From positions 248,001 through 312,000 of the forward strand of contig NZ_CP017917.1 in the NCBI RefSeq assembly GCF_002119525.1: a DNA stretch of 64,000 nt, given 5' to 3'. The notes beneath the pieces are model-generated. The model saw nothing but the letters and a program-made list of their open reading frames with translations, was not told the origin of the DNA and made no database searches. This DNA comes from Vibrio syngnathi (GTDB lineage Bacteria > Pseudomonadota > Gammaproteobacteria > Enterobacterales > Vibrionaceae). A program made the translations under genes and the position numbers. Below are positions 10,000-18,966 of the stretch, piece after piece (within the stretch, counting starts at the first letter, position 1; every line of letters starts with the position of its first letter).

Positions 10000-10021
10000 A
10001 AGGAGGGGGCAACCTCTCCTT
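10000..10021 (+). promoter_or_regulatory. malE-malF intercistronic hairpin
   Basis: A nine-pair stem (AAGGAGGGG / CCTCTCCTT, one G-U pair) closed by a GCAA loop lies 18 bases after the malE stop and is followed by a T-rich stretch. It probably stabilises malE mRNA or partly terminates transcription, giving more MalE than MalF. Enteric bacteria use REP elements at the same place. Confidence 0.6.
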
Positions 10022-10058
10022 ACTTTTCTATTTTTATATCTCGTTAGCAGGTTCCTCT

Positions 10059-11630
10059 ATGCAGTCAGTTCAAGGTTCAGATGCGATCCCGGCACCATCA
10101 AGCCTTCCAGGCAGTAAAAGCGTCTTCATCAAATGGGGGTTGCTTGGTAGCGTTGGCTTAATAAACGGCTACGCTACAATTTTAATGTATTCTCGCGGTG
10201 AGCTCGCATTTGCGTTGCTTACTGTGATTTTAACGGCTTTGGCACTTTACATTTTTGGTAGTAAGAAAACTTACGCCCACCGTTATATTTACCCAGGTAT
10301 TGCCGGAATGATTTTATTCATTCTTTTCCCATTGGCATACACCGTAGGGCTTGCGTTTACTAACTACAGCGCAAAAAACCAGCTCTCTCTAGAGCGTACT
10401 CAAACCGTTCTTTTAGACCGTTCATTCCAAAGCGGTGAAAGCTACCCATTTACTCTGTACAAAACAGATAACGGTCACCAGATCGTTGTGAAAGATGGCG
10501 ACAAGCTGTTAGCAACGGATGTATTTTCTCTGGAAGGTATGACATCAACAGAGATGGATCTATCTGTAATCGAATCTGTACAAGGTGAAAAAGAGAAGAT
10601 CAAAGCGATCATCAAAAATCGCTCTGTGATCAGCGGTGTTGATTTCCATCTGCCAAATGGTGATGACATCCGCATGAGCGGCTTGCGTAAATTTGCAGCT
10701 GTTGCGCCGCTTTACACCCTTCAAGATGACGGGGAAACGCTGTACAACAATGAATCTGGCGAAACCTTGAAACCAAACATGGAAGTGGGTTTCTACCAAC
10801 CGGTCGACGAGAAAGGCGAGTTTATCGGTAACACTATTTCTCCAGGGTTTGTTGTAGACATTGGTACCGCTAACTTTGAACGTGTGTGGAAAGATGACGG
10901 CATTAAAGAACCGTTTATCAGCATCTTTATTTGGACGGTTGTATTCTCCATTTGTACGGTGGCCTTCACACTTGCAATTGGTTTGGTTCTGGCAAACGTT
11001 GTGCAGTGGGAAGAGCTGAAAGGCCGTGCTGTGTATCGTGTTCTACTGATTTTGCCTTATGCCGTACCAGCGTTTATCTCGATTCTTATCTTTAAGGGCC
11101 TATTCAACCAGAGCTTTGGTGAGATCAACATGGTGCTTGAGAGTATCTTTGGTTTAAGCCCAAACTGGTTCTCCGACCCGATCTTAGCGAAAACCATGGT
11201 GTTGATCGTTAACACTTGGCTAGGGTTCCCTTACATGATGATTCTATGTATGGGTCTACTAAAAGCGATTCCTGAAGATCTGTACGAAGCGTCAGCAATC
11301 GATGGTGCTAACTTCCTTGATAACTTCAAGCGAATCACTTTCCCATTAATGATTAAACCGCTAACACCGTTATTGATTGCAGCGTTTGCCTTTAACTTCA
11401 ATAACTTTGTAATGATTCAACTATTGACGAACGGTGGCCCGAACATGATTGGTACTTCTGAGCCAGCGGGTTACACAGACTTGCTTGTAAGCTACACGTA
11501 CCGAATTGCATTCGAAGGCGGCGGCGGTCAAGACTTTGGTCTAGCAAGTGCAATCGCAACGCTTATCTTCCTATTGGTTGGTGCACTAGCGTTACTAAAC
11601 CTTCGTTTCACTAAATTGACTCAAGATTAA
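10059..11630 (+). CDS. malF: Maltose ABC transporter permease MalF
   Basis: This 523-residue inner-membrane protein has the long MalF layout: three N-terminal membrane segments (about residues 24-105), a large periplasmic P2 loop (about 107-280) and a C-terminal permease core. The EAA loop reads [24 protein letters not shown] (about 405-428), the MalK docking site. Length is close to E. coli MalF (514). It follows malE by 77 bases including a hairpin, with AGG before the ATG, and is 11 bases ahead of malG. Confidence 0.95.
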   Translation: MQSVQGSDAIPAPSSLPGSKSVFIKWGLLGSVGLINGYATILMYSRGELAFALLTVILTALALYIFGSKKTYAHRYIYPGIAGMILFILFPLAYTVGLAFTNYSAKNQLSLERTQTVLLDRSFQSGESYPFTLYKTDNGHQIVVKDGDKLLATDVFSLEGMTSTEMDLSVIESVQGEKEKIKAIIKNRSVISGVDFHLPNGDDIRMSGLRKFAAVAPLYTLQDDGETLYNNESGETLKPNMEVGFYQPVDEKGEFIGNTISPGFVVDIGTANFERVWKDDGIKEPFISIFIWTVVFSICTVAFTLAIGLVLANVVQWEELKGRAVYRVLLILPYAVPAFISILIFKGLFNQSFGEINMVLESIFGLSPNWFSDPILAKTMVLIVNTWLGFPYMMILCMGLLKAIPEDLYEASAIDGANFLDNFKRITFPLMIKPLTPLLIAAFAFNFNNFVMIQLLTNGGPNMIGTSEPAGYTDLLVSYTYRIAFEGGGGQDFGLASAIATLIFLLVGALALLNLRFTKLTQD

Positions 11631-11641
11631 GGAGCACGACA

Positions 11642-12532
11642 ATGGCTATGGTACAAGGTAAAAGCCTTAAATACCGAGTATGGGCAACGCATATTGCGCT
11701 GTGGTGCTTCTTAGCGCTAATTATTTTCCCACTACTGATGATTATTGCTATCTCGTTCCGTGAAGGTAACTTCGCAACCGGTAGCCTGATTCCAGACAAT
11801 CCATCTTTGGAACACTGGAAATTAGCTTTGGGCATGACAGTGACGAATGCTGATGGCTCGGTAACGCCACCTCCATTCCCAGTTCTTACTTGGTTGTGGA
11901 ACTCGATAAAAGTAGCGGGTATTACCTCAATTCTGATTGTGACACTGTCGACAACATCGGCTTATGCATTTGCTCGTATGCGCTTTAAAGGTAAAGAAAC
12001 TATCCTGAAAGCGATGATGATTTTTCAAATGTTCCCTGCGGTATTGGCTCTAGTGGCTATCTACGCGCTGTTCGACAAGTTAGGGCAATACATCCCGTTC
12101 TTAGGCTTGAACACGCACGGCGGTCTGATCTTCTCGTACTTGGGCGGTATTGCATTGCACGTTTGGACGATTAAGGGCTACTTTGAGACGATTGATAACT
12201 CTTTGGAAGAAGCTGCAGCACTGGATGGGGCAACACCTTGGCAAGCGTTCAGATTGGTTCTATTACCACTGTCAGTACCCATCCTAGCAGTTGTATTCAT
12301 TCTCTCTTTCATTGGTGTTGTTGGTGAGGTACCAGTTGCTTCCATCCTATTATCGGACGTGAACTCTTACACGCTAGCGGTAGGTATGCAGCAGTACCTA
12401 TATCCTCAGAATTACTTATGGGGTGACTTTGCGGCAGCGGCGGTACTTTCTGCACTTCCGATTACTATCGTGTTCTTACTGGCTCAGCGTTGGTTAGTTG
12501 GCGGTTTGACGTCGGGTGGTGTAAAAGGATAA
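11642..12532 (+). CDS. malG: Maltose ABC transporter permease MalG
   Basis: This 296-residue permease has six predicted membrane segments and an EAA loop [28 protein letters not shown] (about residues 190-217) that docks on MalK. The same length as E. coli MalG (296) and a C-terminal [15 protein letters not shown] tail, which in MalG reaches into the MalF cavity, support orthology. AAGGAG lies seven bases before the ATG, giving the best ribosome site in the operon. The operon ends here; no malM or lamB follows. Confidence 0.95.
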   Translation: MAMVQGKSLKYRVWATHIALWCFLALIIFPLLMIIAISFREGNFATGSLIPDNPSLEHWKLALGMTVTNADGSVTPPPFPVLTWLWNSIKVAGITSILIVTLSTTSAYAFARMRFKGKETILKAMMIFQMFPAVLALVAIYALFDKLGQYIPFLGLNTHGGLIFSYLGGIALHVWTIKGYFETIDNSLEEAAALDGATPWQAFRLVLLPLSVPILAVVFILSFIGVVGEVPVASILLSDVNSYTLAVGMQQYLYPQNYLWGDFAAAAVLSALPITIVFLLAQRWLVGGLTSGGVKG

Positions 12533-12555
12533 GCTGTCCTTATAAGAAAGACAAA

Positions 12556-12592
12556 AGAGCGACCGTTAGGTCGCTCTATATTGGCATTTTTA
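12556..12592 (+). terminator. Terminator of malEFG
   Basis: A perfect nine-bp stem AGAGCGACC / GGTCGCTCT with a GTTA loop is followed by a T-rich stretch, 23 bases after the malG stop. Confidence 0.88.
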
Positions 12593-12656
12593 TTACATCA
12601 TTTGGTTTGGCCGCCGATCAGTAATAAAAATAACCCTCAGGTTACGCATAGCTGGC

Positions 12657-12733
12657 TACTAATCAGGTTCCTTACGCTATTAATGATTAGTGGTTTTTGT
12701 AACTCTAACCCAGGTACTTACTTGGGTTTTTTT
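12657..12733 (+). terminator. Two further terminator-like hairpins
   Basis: ACTAATCA / TGATTAGT (12657-12691) is followed by GG and five T. AACCCA / TTGGGTT (12707-12727) is followed by a T7 run. They may be backup terminators for malEFG or ends of small transcripts; no gene lies between them and malG. Confidence 0.6.
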
Positions 12734-12747
12734 ATGCCCGCTACTTT

Positions 12748-12801
12748 TATCTCTATCTCTATCTCTATCTCTATCTCTATCTCTATCTCTATCTCTATCT
12801 C
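12748..12801. repeat. Hexamer tandem repeat, TATCTC x9
   Basis: Nine perfect copies of TATCTC (54 bases) lie just after the last hairpin. A frame through it would encode a Ser-Ile repeat, but that frame begins inside terminators and has no ribosome site, so it is not called as a gene. The unit is a multiple of three, so length change would not shift frames. Confidence 0.97.
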
Positions 12802-13123
12802 AGTCTTTTTGCTTTCTTTCAGTCATTAAATACTGAAGTACCTCTTTCCTGGATTTTTCCGGTTTCATCTCTCTAATTGAAGACATCAACGAGTCTCACA
12901 AATCAGACACTCAGTATAGGGGGCCGTAGCTCTATTGATATATGAGTAATATTTCCATGCGTGATACTTCAATAATTTGGATGCAACGGATCGGTCGATT
13001 ACACAGAAAGTGCTTACAAAGGCAGGCTCGTGTTAATGTTTTGTGGTGGCTATTCGCGGTAGTTATTGATTTGGTGGTAAATATTCCTGAAAGGGGAAAA
13101 GAAAAGGAAGAGGTGGTGTGAGA
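12802..13123. other. Intergenic, nothing recognised
   Basis: This 322-base stretch after the hexamer array shows no supported coding frame, no clear hairpin and no repeat. It lies 3' to the gene on the minus strand. Confidence 0.5.
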
Positions 13124-13396
13124 CTAGAACTCTTTGCTAGAAGGTGCGCAACCTAAATGCTGAAGTAAAACATAGATGCTGTCTTGATAAAGAGCGACGC
13201 GGCGAAACAGATCCGCAAACGTCTGATCACCGCCAAAACAAGCTTGGATATAGTGGTTAATTTCATTAGTGTCGTAGCCTTCGACGTACAAACTTCTAAC
13301 CCATTGATACTCAACTGCCTTCAAATTCGTCAGTGTAGATTCGCAAAGGGTGGGAAATGTCGTGCTCAAAAGTGGCTCCAGGAAATTCAAATACAT
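13124..13396 (-). CDS. Hypothetical protein, 90 residues
   Basis: The 90-residue product (MYLNFLEPLL...) has no signal peptide or membrane helix. It contains several aromatic residues and a pattern (VEGYDTNEINHYIQACFGGD) suggestive of a small helical protein. No family is recognised. The ribosome site is weak (ATTGG directly before ATG). It is transcribed alone. Amino-acid composition looks like a real protein, but the case rests only on an uninterrupted frame. Confidence 0.5.
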   Translation of the reverse strand: MYLNFLEPLLSTTFPTLCESTLTNLKAVEYQWVRSLYVEGYDTNEINHYIQACFGGDQTFADLFRRVALYQDSIYVLLQHLGCAPSSKEF

Positions 13397-13566
13397 CCAA
13401 TATGATTGGCGGTATTTAAACAGAGCAAAATGACGACTTTATTACAGTCAAAATAAATCCGTGAACAAGTGCCGATTCATTTTAACTTTTGAGCGGGTAT
13501 CACGTTCAATCGTCTGTCTTAAATGTACAGCGGTATTATTTGTGTATGGAGAGGTAATTAGATAGG

Positions 13567-13595
13567 AAAATGCCAAACAAGTACTGCTTGGCATC
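13567..13595 (-). terminator. Terminator of the thioesterase gene
   Basis: On the minus strand, GATGCCAA / TTGGCATT forms an eight-bp stem followed by TTTCC, about 35 bases after the thioesterase stop. Confidence 0.7.
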
Positions 13596-13629
13596 GTAAT
13601 AAGGTTGTAAATCGAGCTGCTGGTGGAGT

Positions 13630-14133
13630 TTATTTAAGATATTTTACGTGCGCTTCCATCTCTTCACCAATCTGCTTTCGCATGTTCATTAGACGAATGG
13701 CTGAATCTCGTAATTCAATGTCTTCAGGTGTTTCTGGTACCCACTCAGGCACCTTAGTCGGGTTACCATTTTCATCAACAGCGACCATAATAACGATACA
13801 GTGAGTCGTTAGGCGGTTGTTGAGTTCTTTCGGGTCGCTGGCTTGAACATCGATAGCGATGTGCATAGAAGATGAACCCGTATAGATGACCTTCGCACTG
13901 ACTTCAACAAGGTTACCAACATGGATTGGAGCAACGAATCTGATCCCCCCTGCATAAGCAGTAATACAGTACTTACCACTCCACCCCGCAGAACAAGCAT
14001 AAGCCGCTAAATCGACCCACTTCATTACTGCACCACCATGGACTTTACCACCAAAGTTGACATCCCCGGGTTCAGCTAAAAAACGCAGAGTAACGTCTCG
14101 TTTACCATCTGGTCGGTTATTGTTACTGCTCAT
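13630..14133 (-). CDS. Hotdog-fold acyl-CoA thioesterase
   Basis: This 167-residue protein is a YciA/ACOT-type hotdog thioesterase that hydrolyses acyl-CoA in the cytosol. The key helix reads NFGGKVHGGAVMKWVDLAAYACSA (about residues 20-44), followed by strands GIRFVAPIHVGNLVEVSAKV and SSMHIAIDVQASD. The start is placed at 14133, where AAGGAAG precedes the ATG and the product begins MSSNNNRPDG. The longer frame to 14235 would add a hydrophobic leader unlike this family. It is monocistronic. The physiological acyl chain is unknown. Confidence 0.88.
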   Translation of the reverse strand: MSSNNNRPDGKRDVTLRFLAEPGDVNFGGKVHGGAVMKWVDLAAYACSAGWSGKYCITAYAGGIRFVAPIHVGNLVEVSAKVIYTGSSSMHIAIDVQASDPKELNNRLTTHCIVIMVAVDENGNPTKVPEWVPETPEDIELRDSAIRLMNMRKQIGEEMEAHVKYLK

Positions 14134-14374
14134 CAATCTTCCTTCATTATTATTGTACTGCGTAACATGCTCGTTACTTGATAATAACAATATACTTAAG
14201 ATGACATAAATTAAAGCGGATAATCTCACGAACAAGACTATTTTTTCAAACAGATGGCGAGCTGATGACTATTGATGTTTAAAGGAGGTGGACGTGACGC
14301 TCCAACAGAGGAGTACTCTATCGAGCAAGTTGGCCGAAGGGTCGATTGCAAAAAAAAACACCTAGCGGAATGCT

Positions 14375-15800
14375 ATAATGCCGTTCGGATAAGCATTACT
14401 GCTTGAATCTGAACGGATATTTGGCTGGGACAAAGAGGACTGAACGTGGAAACGTTCGGTCCTTTCTTTTATCTGGAAGAATGAAGTGACTCAAACTTTC
14501 TCTCATCCTTTTCAGTTTTACAGGTAAAGTTCCGTCTGGACTTAAAGCTAACCAACGTAATTGCGCATCAATAAGGTTAATTGCGGCGGTAAAACTGACC
14601 CTAGTCGCTCGAACCCCGGCTTCTGAAGCTATCTTAACCATCTCTAATCGCACTAAGTTATAGGCAAGTAATACGCCCCAAAGCTCTTGCTTCACACCGG
14701 CAGAAAAACGACTTCGTAAAGTGACGTGACTTTGAAGTTGAGTCTGTTTAATTTCACCATAACCCTCTTCAATCTCCCAGCGTTGCCAATAAATACGCAG
14801 CAGGCTTTCTAGCGAGTATTTGCTAGGGTCTGTAAGTGAAGTAATAAAACCTTTTATCTCACCTTTTGGCTCTTGATATAGGACTAATCTGGCTTCCCAA
14901 CGTGCGGGTAGATTCGGATTCTGCCGTTGAGCTTGAGGAGAGATAGGCATTGAGATAAGCATGTCGTTCTCCGCATATTTCTCCAACACTTCATAGCGTA
15001 GTTTACGTTTTGCAGGCATTAACCAGTGGGCATTTTCAGCACTCTCTTGCCAGGACAGTAAAAGGTCTGCCGAGAAATAACAACGATCAAATAAGGTCAA
15101 TGAGTGTGCGGGGATGTCATTGAATAGGCGCTTAGCTAAGGTCGTTTCACCGACATGACAACCATCAAAAGCCGCCCCCATAATCATTCGAGTTTCTGTT
15201 GACATCAAAGCGACTAAACGAAGTTGAGGGTAAGGTTTCAATTTTTTGGAGATGAACCCAAATTCTTCAGCGTTCTCTGGGGAATCTTGGCACCGAAATG
15301 TTGTTCCATCGACAGCAAGAACATTAAGTTCTAAGTCTTTGTCTTGTTGAAGGATATCTCCGTTCCAAGCCTTTACCGTTGTGTGAAACAGAGCCGCTAA
15401 CGGACTCTCATCTAGACGTCGGCGTGAATCAGTTAGGACACTGGGTGCAACACGAGACCAGCTATCTTCAGGTTTAGGCTGAAGTGCAATGTCTAATGAA
15501 CTGCATACCTCTTTGATAGACATGTTGCGTTGCAGCCCCATCCAAATAACTAACCAGACAGCTTGCTGAGCGGGAAGTCGGCGTCGTCTTATGCTCGCTT
15601 TATTGGTTTCAAGAAGAGCTTGTTCTATCCACTCAATCTGAATGGCGTCGACGACAGATTCATAATTGTCGGCATCTTCAATGGTCTCGTGTGCCATTGC
15701 TAATTCTTGTTCAAGCATAAAAAATCCCCATCAACGTTGTTGATGGGGATTATCTGCTAACTGCAAGATCGTTCAAGTCTTCTTAAACGATCGGCATTAT
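14375..15800 (-). mobile_element. IS4-family insertion sequence, copy 2 (1,426 bp)
   Basis: This is a second, almost identical copy of the element at 5429-6854, of the same length and orientation and with the same end repeats. It is flanked by a direct repeat AGCGGAATGCT (14364-14374 and 15801-15811). With it removed, the flanks rejoin as an 11-bp perfect hairpin AAACACCTAGC / GCTAGGTGTTT with a GGAAT loop and an A9 run, a terminator when read on the minus strand. Different duplications at the two copies show independent insertions, not one composite transposon. Near identity implies recent activity. Confidence 0.93.
14396..15718 (-). CDS. IS4-family transposase (copy 2)
   Basis: This 440-residue DDE transposase is identical to copy 1 apart from Ala in MPAKRK where copy 1 has Val. 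The catalytic residues in NVLAVDGTTFR, TLFDRCYFSA and YWQRWEIEEGYGEIKQ are intact. The same terminator-like hairpin lies immediately upstream of its ATG. Both copies are potentially active and could support each other in trans. Confidence 0.95.
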   Translation of the reverse strand: MLEQELAMAHETIEDADNYESVVDAIQIEWIEQALLETNKASIRRRRLPAQQAVWLVIWMGLQRNMSIKEVCSSLDIALQPKPEDSWSRVAPSVLTDSRRRLDESPLAALFHTTVKAWNGDILQQDKDLELNVLAVDGTTFRCQDSPENAEEFGFISKKLKPYPQLRLVALMSTETRMIMGAAFDGCHVGETTLAKRLFNDIPAHSLTLFDRCYFSADLLLSWQESAENAHWLMPAKRKLRYEVLEKYAENDMLISMPISPQAQRQNPNLPARWEARLVLYQEPKGEIKGFITSLTDPSKYSLESLLRIYWQRWEIEEGYGEIKQTQLQSHVTLRSRFSAGVKQELWGVLLAYNLVRLEMVKIASEAGVRATRVSFTAAINLIDAQLRWLALSPDGTLPVKLKRMRESLSHFILPDKRKDRTFPRSVLFVPAKYPFRFKQ

Positions 15801-16464
15801 AGCGGAATGCTAGGTGTTTCTAAGCCGTGTGGTACTCATATCGGTATCTTTTTGAGTTAGCCAACTAACCGTCGCTTATCTGGTTTAGTAAAAGTGATGG
15901 TATCTTAATTAATCCCAAAACGATAGTTTTGATTGTTTTCTTATAAGCTCACTTTCTGTTCGAAAAGTATAGAACCTTCGCGTGGATATTTCCTTTCGTA
16001 TTATTGCTAGAAAACTCTTTTAATGAATTTTGCAGTAATAATCTGTATTTATTGGGAAATTAAGGTGTTAAAACTAAATTGGTATCAATTTTAAAGTATT
16101 CACTTTTGTATAAACCAAAGTAACTAGACGGTTCTTTTGTTGCTATAGCTTTTCTAAATGGCTCATAGTGACCTGGATTACATGAGCCGTGTGACCATAG
16201 GAGAGCGATTTGAGCAACAGTTACCTGCTCTCTGGAGAGCTATTCTAACGCTTTGAACACTTAAACCGTACTTAGTGCATTAAACGGAAGTTGCTGAGAT
16301 ATTGCAATAGTAAACACCATTATTATGCGTACTTAAAAGCTTCGTGAACGAAAAATAGAATCAGAGAGCATGAATCGAGAAATCGACAATAAACAACAGT
16401 ACCTGCTAACGAGGCAGGTACTGAGTGGAGAATGGAATGGGGCATTGTCGCAGGTTAAGCGGGG
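15801..16464. other. Non-coding stretch with inverted repeats
   Basis: No supported gene lies in these 664 bases. The right half of the disrupted terminator is at 15809-15819. Two hairpins stand in tandem: GGCTCAT / ATGAGCC (about 16159-16181) and GAGAGC / GCTCTC (about 16201-16236). The disrupted terminator has its T run on the minus strand but no minus-strand gene ends before it, so an unannotated transcript from this segment is possible. Confidence 0.4.
16397..16423 (-). terminator. Terminator-like hairpin after the DMT transporter gene
   Basis: CAGTACCTGC / GCAGGTACTG is a ten-bp inverted repeat 42 bases beyond the stop of the minus-strand gene, followed on that strand by the T-rich TTGTTTATTG. 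Confidence 0.6.
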
Positions 16465-17358
16465 TTAGTTTTGCTGAGGTAAGGGAGCCTCAAGCCTTGG
16501 TTTTCTTTTGATTTGAGCAAGGATGACACCGGAAATCACCATCACACCACCAACGATGTGGAACGGGTTAATCTTTTCGCCCAGCCAGGTGGAAGCTAAT
16601 ACAATCGCGATAACTGGCATCAAATTCATAAACATCGCGCTTGAGTCAGCACCAATCGTGTCAATCGCCTTCACCCACATCCAAGGCGCTAAAATTGAAG
16701 CGGCCACCGCGGCGTAAGCTATCAATGGGATCGCTTGTTGCGGTGGTAAAAGCTGTTCGCTGGTAAGCCAAAGTGGCGTAAGCATCGCGACAGCAAACAG
16801 ACCCTGAATGTAAATCACCACCCAGCTACTGATTGGCATTTTCCAGCGTTTCAATAACACACAGTAAGAAGCATAAACAAAGGCCGCAATTAACATATAG
16901 CCATCGCCTTGAGTCAATTCTTGATGCATGAAGAATAACGGGTCGCCTTTACCTAACATCAGAGCTAAGCCTGACAGTGACAACACACCGCCAACAATAC
17001 TCAAACTAGAAATCGACTTGTGCAACAGAGGGACGCTTAAAAATACACTGATCAATGGAACCAAAGAAGTGATCAGTGCCATGTTAGAAGCGGTTGTGGT
17101 TAAGCCCGCGTAATAACCTAGAGATTGGTTCAACACCATGCCCAAAAAGCCGAGGAACGCTAATTTTGATAGGTTTGGTTTAATGACAGCCCACTGTTTC
17201 ATTACTGGGCGAATACAGAAAGGCGTGAGAATTAACATCGCAAAAAACCAACGGTAAAAACTCATCGCGCTAGGTTCTATGGTGCTTGCAGCAAGCTTGT
17301 TGACGATTGCATTGGCGCCCCAGATACAGACTGTAAAAAATGGTAAGAGATAATACAT
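16465..17358 (-). CDS. EamA-family (DMT) transporter
   Basis: This 297-residue inner-membrane protein has ten predicted membrane helices arranged as two EamA repeats. The first repeat opens with FFTVCIWGANAIVNKLAAS, the second with YMLIAAFVYASYCVLLKRW, and the last helix pair contains the typical MPVIAIVLASTWLGEKINPFHIVGGVMVISGV. DMT proteins of this group export amino acids or other metabolites; the substrate is unknown. It is divergent from an AraC-type regulator 98 bases away, which probably controls it. Confidence 0.88.
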   Translation of the reverse strand: MYYLLPFFTVCIWGANAIVNKLAASTIEPSAMSFYRWFFAMLILTPFCIRPVMKQWAVIKPNLSKLAFLGFLGMVLNQSLGYYAGLTTTASNMALITSLVPLISVFLSVPLLHKSISSLSIVGGVLSLSGLALMLGKGDPLFFMHQELTQGDGYMLIAAFVYASYCVLLKRWKMPISSWVVIYIQGLFAVAMLTPLWLTSEQLLPPQQAIPLIAYAAVAASILAPWMWVKAIDTIGADSSAMFMNLMPVIAIVLASTWLGEKINPFHIVGGVMVISGVILAQIKRKPRLEAPLPQQN

Positions 17359-17456
17359 GTGAATTCCGTCGCAAATGAGTTGATGCGGCTAGTTTGACAG
17401 GTCGTTATACTTACAAGTATCTTTAGAAAGACATCAGGCGCGATAGGAAGACAAGT

Positions 17457-18245
17457 TTGAAAAAACACTCCAGAAACCTTCACCCATCCTTATCAATTGA
17501 TAAGGCACCATCCAACGTATTTATGAATTTTGAAGCGTTTCTTTCGAACACTGAAACCCGAGTTCATAGCCATTCATGGGGACAGGTTCAATTGATCAGT
17601 GGCGGTATATTAGAGATGGAAGCGGAAAGCACTCGATTTCTAGCGCCACCACATTTGGCGATTTGGGTACCGGCCGGGGTGACGCATTGCAGTTATAACC
17701 GTAAGCCTTTGGACTACTGCTCGCTAAATATCGCCTCAGAGCTAACGCAACATCTGCCAGATAAAACCAGCCTTATAAAGATCACACCTATTGTGTCTTC
17801 TATCATCGATGATTTTCGCGATCGTGGGATCAATGTTGCGGAAAGCGAACAAGATCAAAGGCTTGTCCAGGTACTGCTTGACCAACTTGCGCAACGTGAG
17901 GTTGAACACCACTTTTTACCTTCGACCGACAATAAGTACCTCGCGCCTATATTGGCTTCTGTTGAAGAAAACCCAACCGATGAAGTGACGCTGAAAGATT
18001 GGGCTGAACGTGTCCACACCACGGAAAGAACCCTTTCTCGCCACTGCCAGACGGAGCTCGGAATGAGCTTTACAGAATGGCGGCTACGAGTGCGCTACCT
18101 TTACTCGATGGACTTGTTAAGAAACGGCCAATCGGTCAAAGAGGTCGCTCTTACATTGGGTTATAACCAAGCAAGCCCTTTTATCACCATGTTCAAACGT
18201 TACGCGAACCAAACGCCAGAACAGTATAAGAACCGTTTGTTGTAA
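17457..18245 (+). CDS. AraC-family transcriptional regulator
   Basis: The 262-residue protein has an N-terminal cupin sensor domain (about residues 30-120: HSHSWGQVQLISGGILEME, PPHLAIWVPAGVTH) and a C-terminal AraC/XylS DNA-binding domain with two helix-turn-helices (about 165-260: TLKDWAERVHTTERTLSRHCQTELGMSF and SVKEVALTLGYNQASPFITMFKRY). It starts at TTG 17457, chosen because AGGAAG lies seven bases upstream while the next Met has no ribosome site. It is divergent from the DMT exporter and probably regulates it in response to a small ligand. Confidence 0.88.
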   Translation: MKKHSRNLHPSLSIDKAPSNVFMNFEAFLSNTETRVHSHSWGQVQLISGGILEMEAESTRFLAPPHLAIWVPAGVTHCSYNRKPLDYCSLNIASELTQHLPDKTSLIKITPIVSSIIDDFRDRGINVAESEQDQRLVQVLLDQLAQREVEHHFLPSTDNKYLAPILASVEENPTDEVTLKDWAERVHTTERTLSRHCQTELGMSFTEWRLRVRYLYSMDLLRNGQSVKEVALTLGYNQASPFITMFKRYANQTPEQYKNRLL

Positions 18246-18295
18246 CCCGTGCTGCTCTCGTATGGCTAACATGACAAGCCTCCCTCTCGACACAA

Positions 18296-18658
18296 TTATA
18301 ACGTAGTCAAAGCAACGCACCTGTTACCTAACAGGGTCGTTAACGTTGCGATAATTGGTTTGTTAATGTAATCGCTTTCTACTGCTACGTCGTCAAGCCA
18401 GTAAATATCAGCAAGTAGGTGAAGATCTTCAATCAATGCTTGGCAATTTTCCTCAGTCACTTTTGAAATATCACTAGGGAAATCATCACTGAGATCGATG
18501 ATGATTACTCGTTGGTGCTTTTTTAGCTTCAATCTTACAATATCTTCTAAATCGGACATGCTTTTCTCTCTGTGGAAAATAAACATCACACTTTGGCCCT
18601 CTCCGATATCGTAGATCTTATAGCGTCGATCATTGAGATAAATAATATTGAATTTCAT
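18296..18658 (-). CDS. Hypothetical protein, 120 residues
   Basis: The 120-residue product (MKFNIIYLND...) appears cytosolic. Its strand-rich pattern (YKIYDIGEGQSVMFIFHR, QRVIIIDLSDDFPSD) and acidic central part hint at a small alpha/beta protein, but no family is recognised. GAGGAATCG lies before the ATG. It is convergent with the AraC gene and divergent from the DUF1214-secDF operon. The shared spacer contains a copy of the 15-bp palindrome, so it may belong to the same regulon. Confidence 0.6.
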   Translation of the reverse strand: MKFNIIYLNDRRYKIYDIGEGQSVMFIFHREKSMSDLEDIVRLKLKKHQRVIIIDLSDDFPSDISKVTEENCQALIEDLHLLADIYWLDDVAVESDYINKPIIATLTTLLGNRCVALTTL

Positions 18659-18781
18659 GTTATCGATTCCTCGGGATTTAAATAATCAACCAAAATGAAA
18701 ATGTTGAGTTGGGATTAGACGTTAATTTTTAACTCAATGTCGTTTGAATTGAGTTTGCTTAACTTCACTTAAAGACTCAAA

Positions 18782-18796
18782 GAATTAGAGAAATTC
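18782..18796. promoter_or_regulatory. Shared 15-bp palindrome (site a)
   Basis: GAATTAGAGAAATTC, the reverse complement of GAATTTCTCTAATTC, lies in the spacer between the divergent gene at 18658 and the DUF1214-secDF operon at 18967. Two degraded copies follow at about 18803 (GAATCTCTCTAGTC) and 18823 (GAATTTCTGTAAACC). It is one of six good copies in the window, all upstream of envelope genes. Confidence 0.7.
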
Positions 18797-18966
18797 AAAT
18801 GTGAATCTCTCTAGTCATATTTGAATTTCTGTAAACCATATTCAGGGCACTGTTGGTTATTTATGATTACCGCATTCATGGTTTTCTAGGAAAGGAAACT
18901 TAATGCGGCAAAGGAGATAGGTTCAAAAAAGAATCTAAGTAGCATCAATCCACAGTTGTTAACCCT

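Noticed and set aside
12581..12829. 82-codon frame encoding a Ser-Ile repeat
   Set aside because: It is produced by the TATCTC array, starts inside a terminator region and has no ribosome site.
5429..15800. The two IS copies as one composite transposon carrying mal genes
   Set aside because: Each IS has its own distinct target duplication, so they inserted independently.
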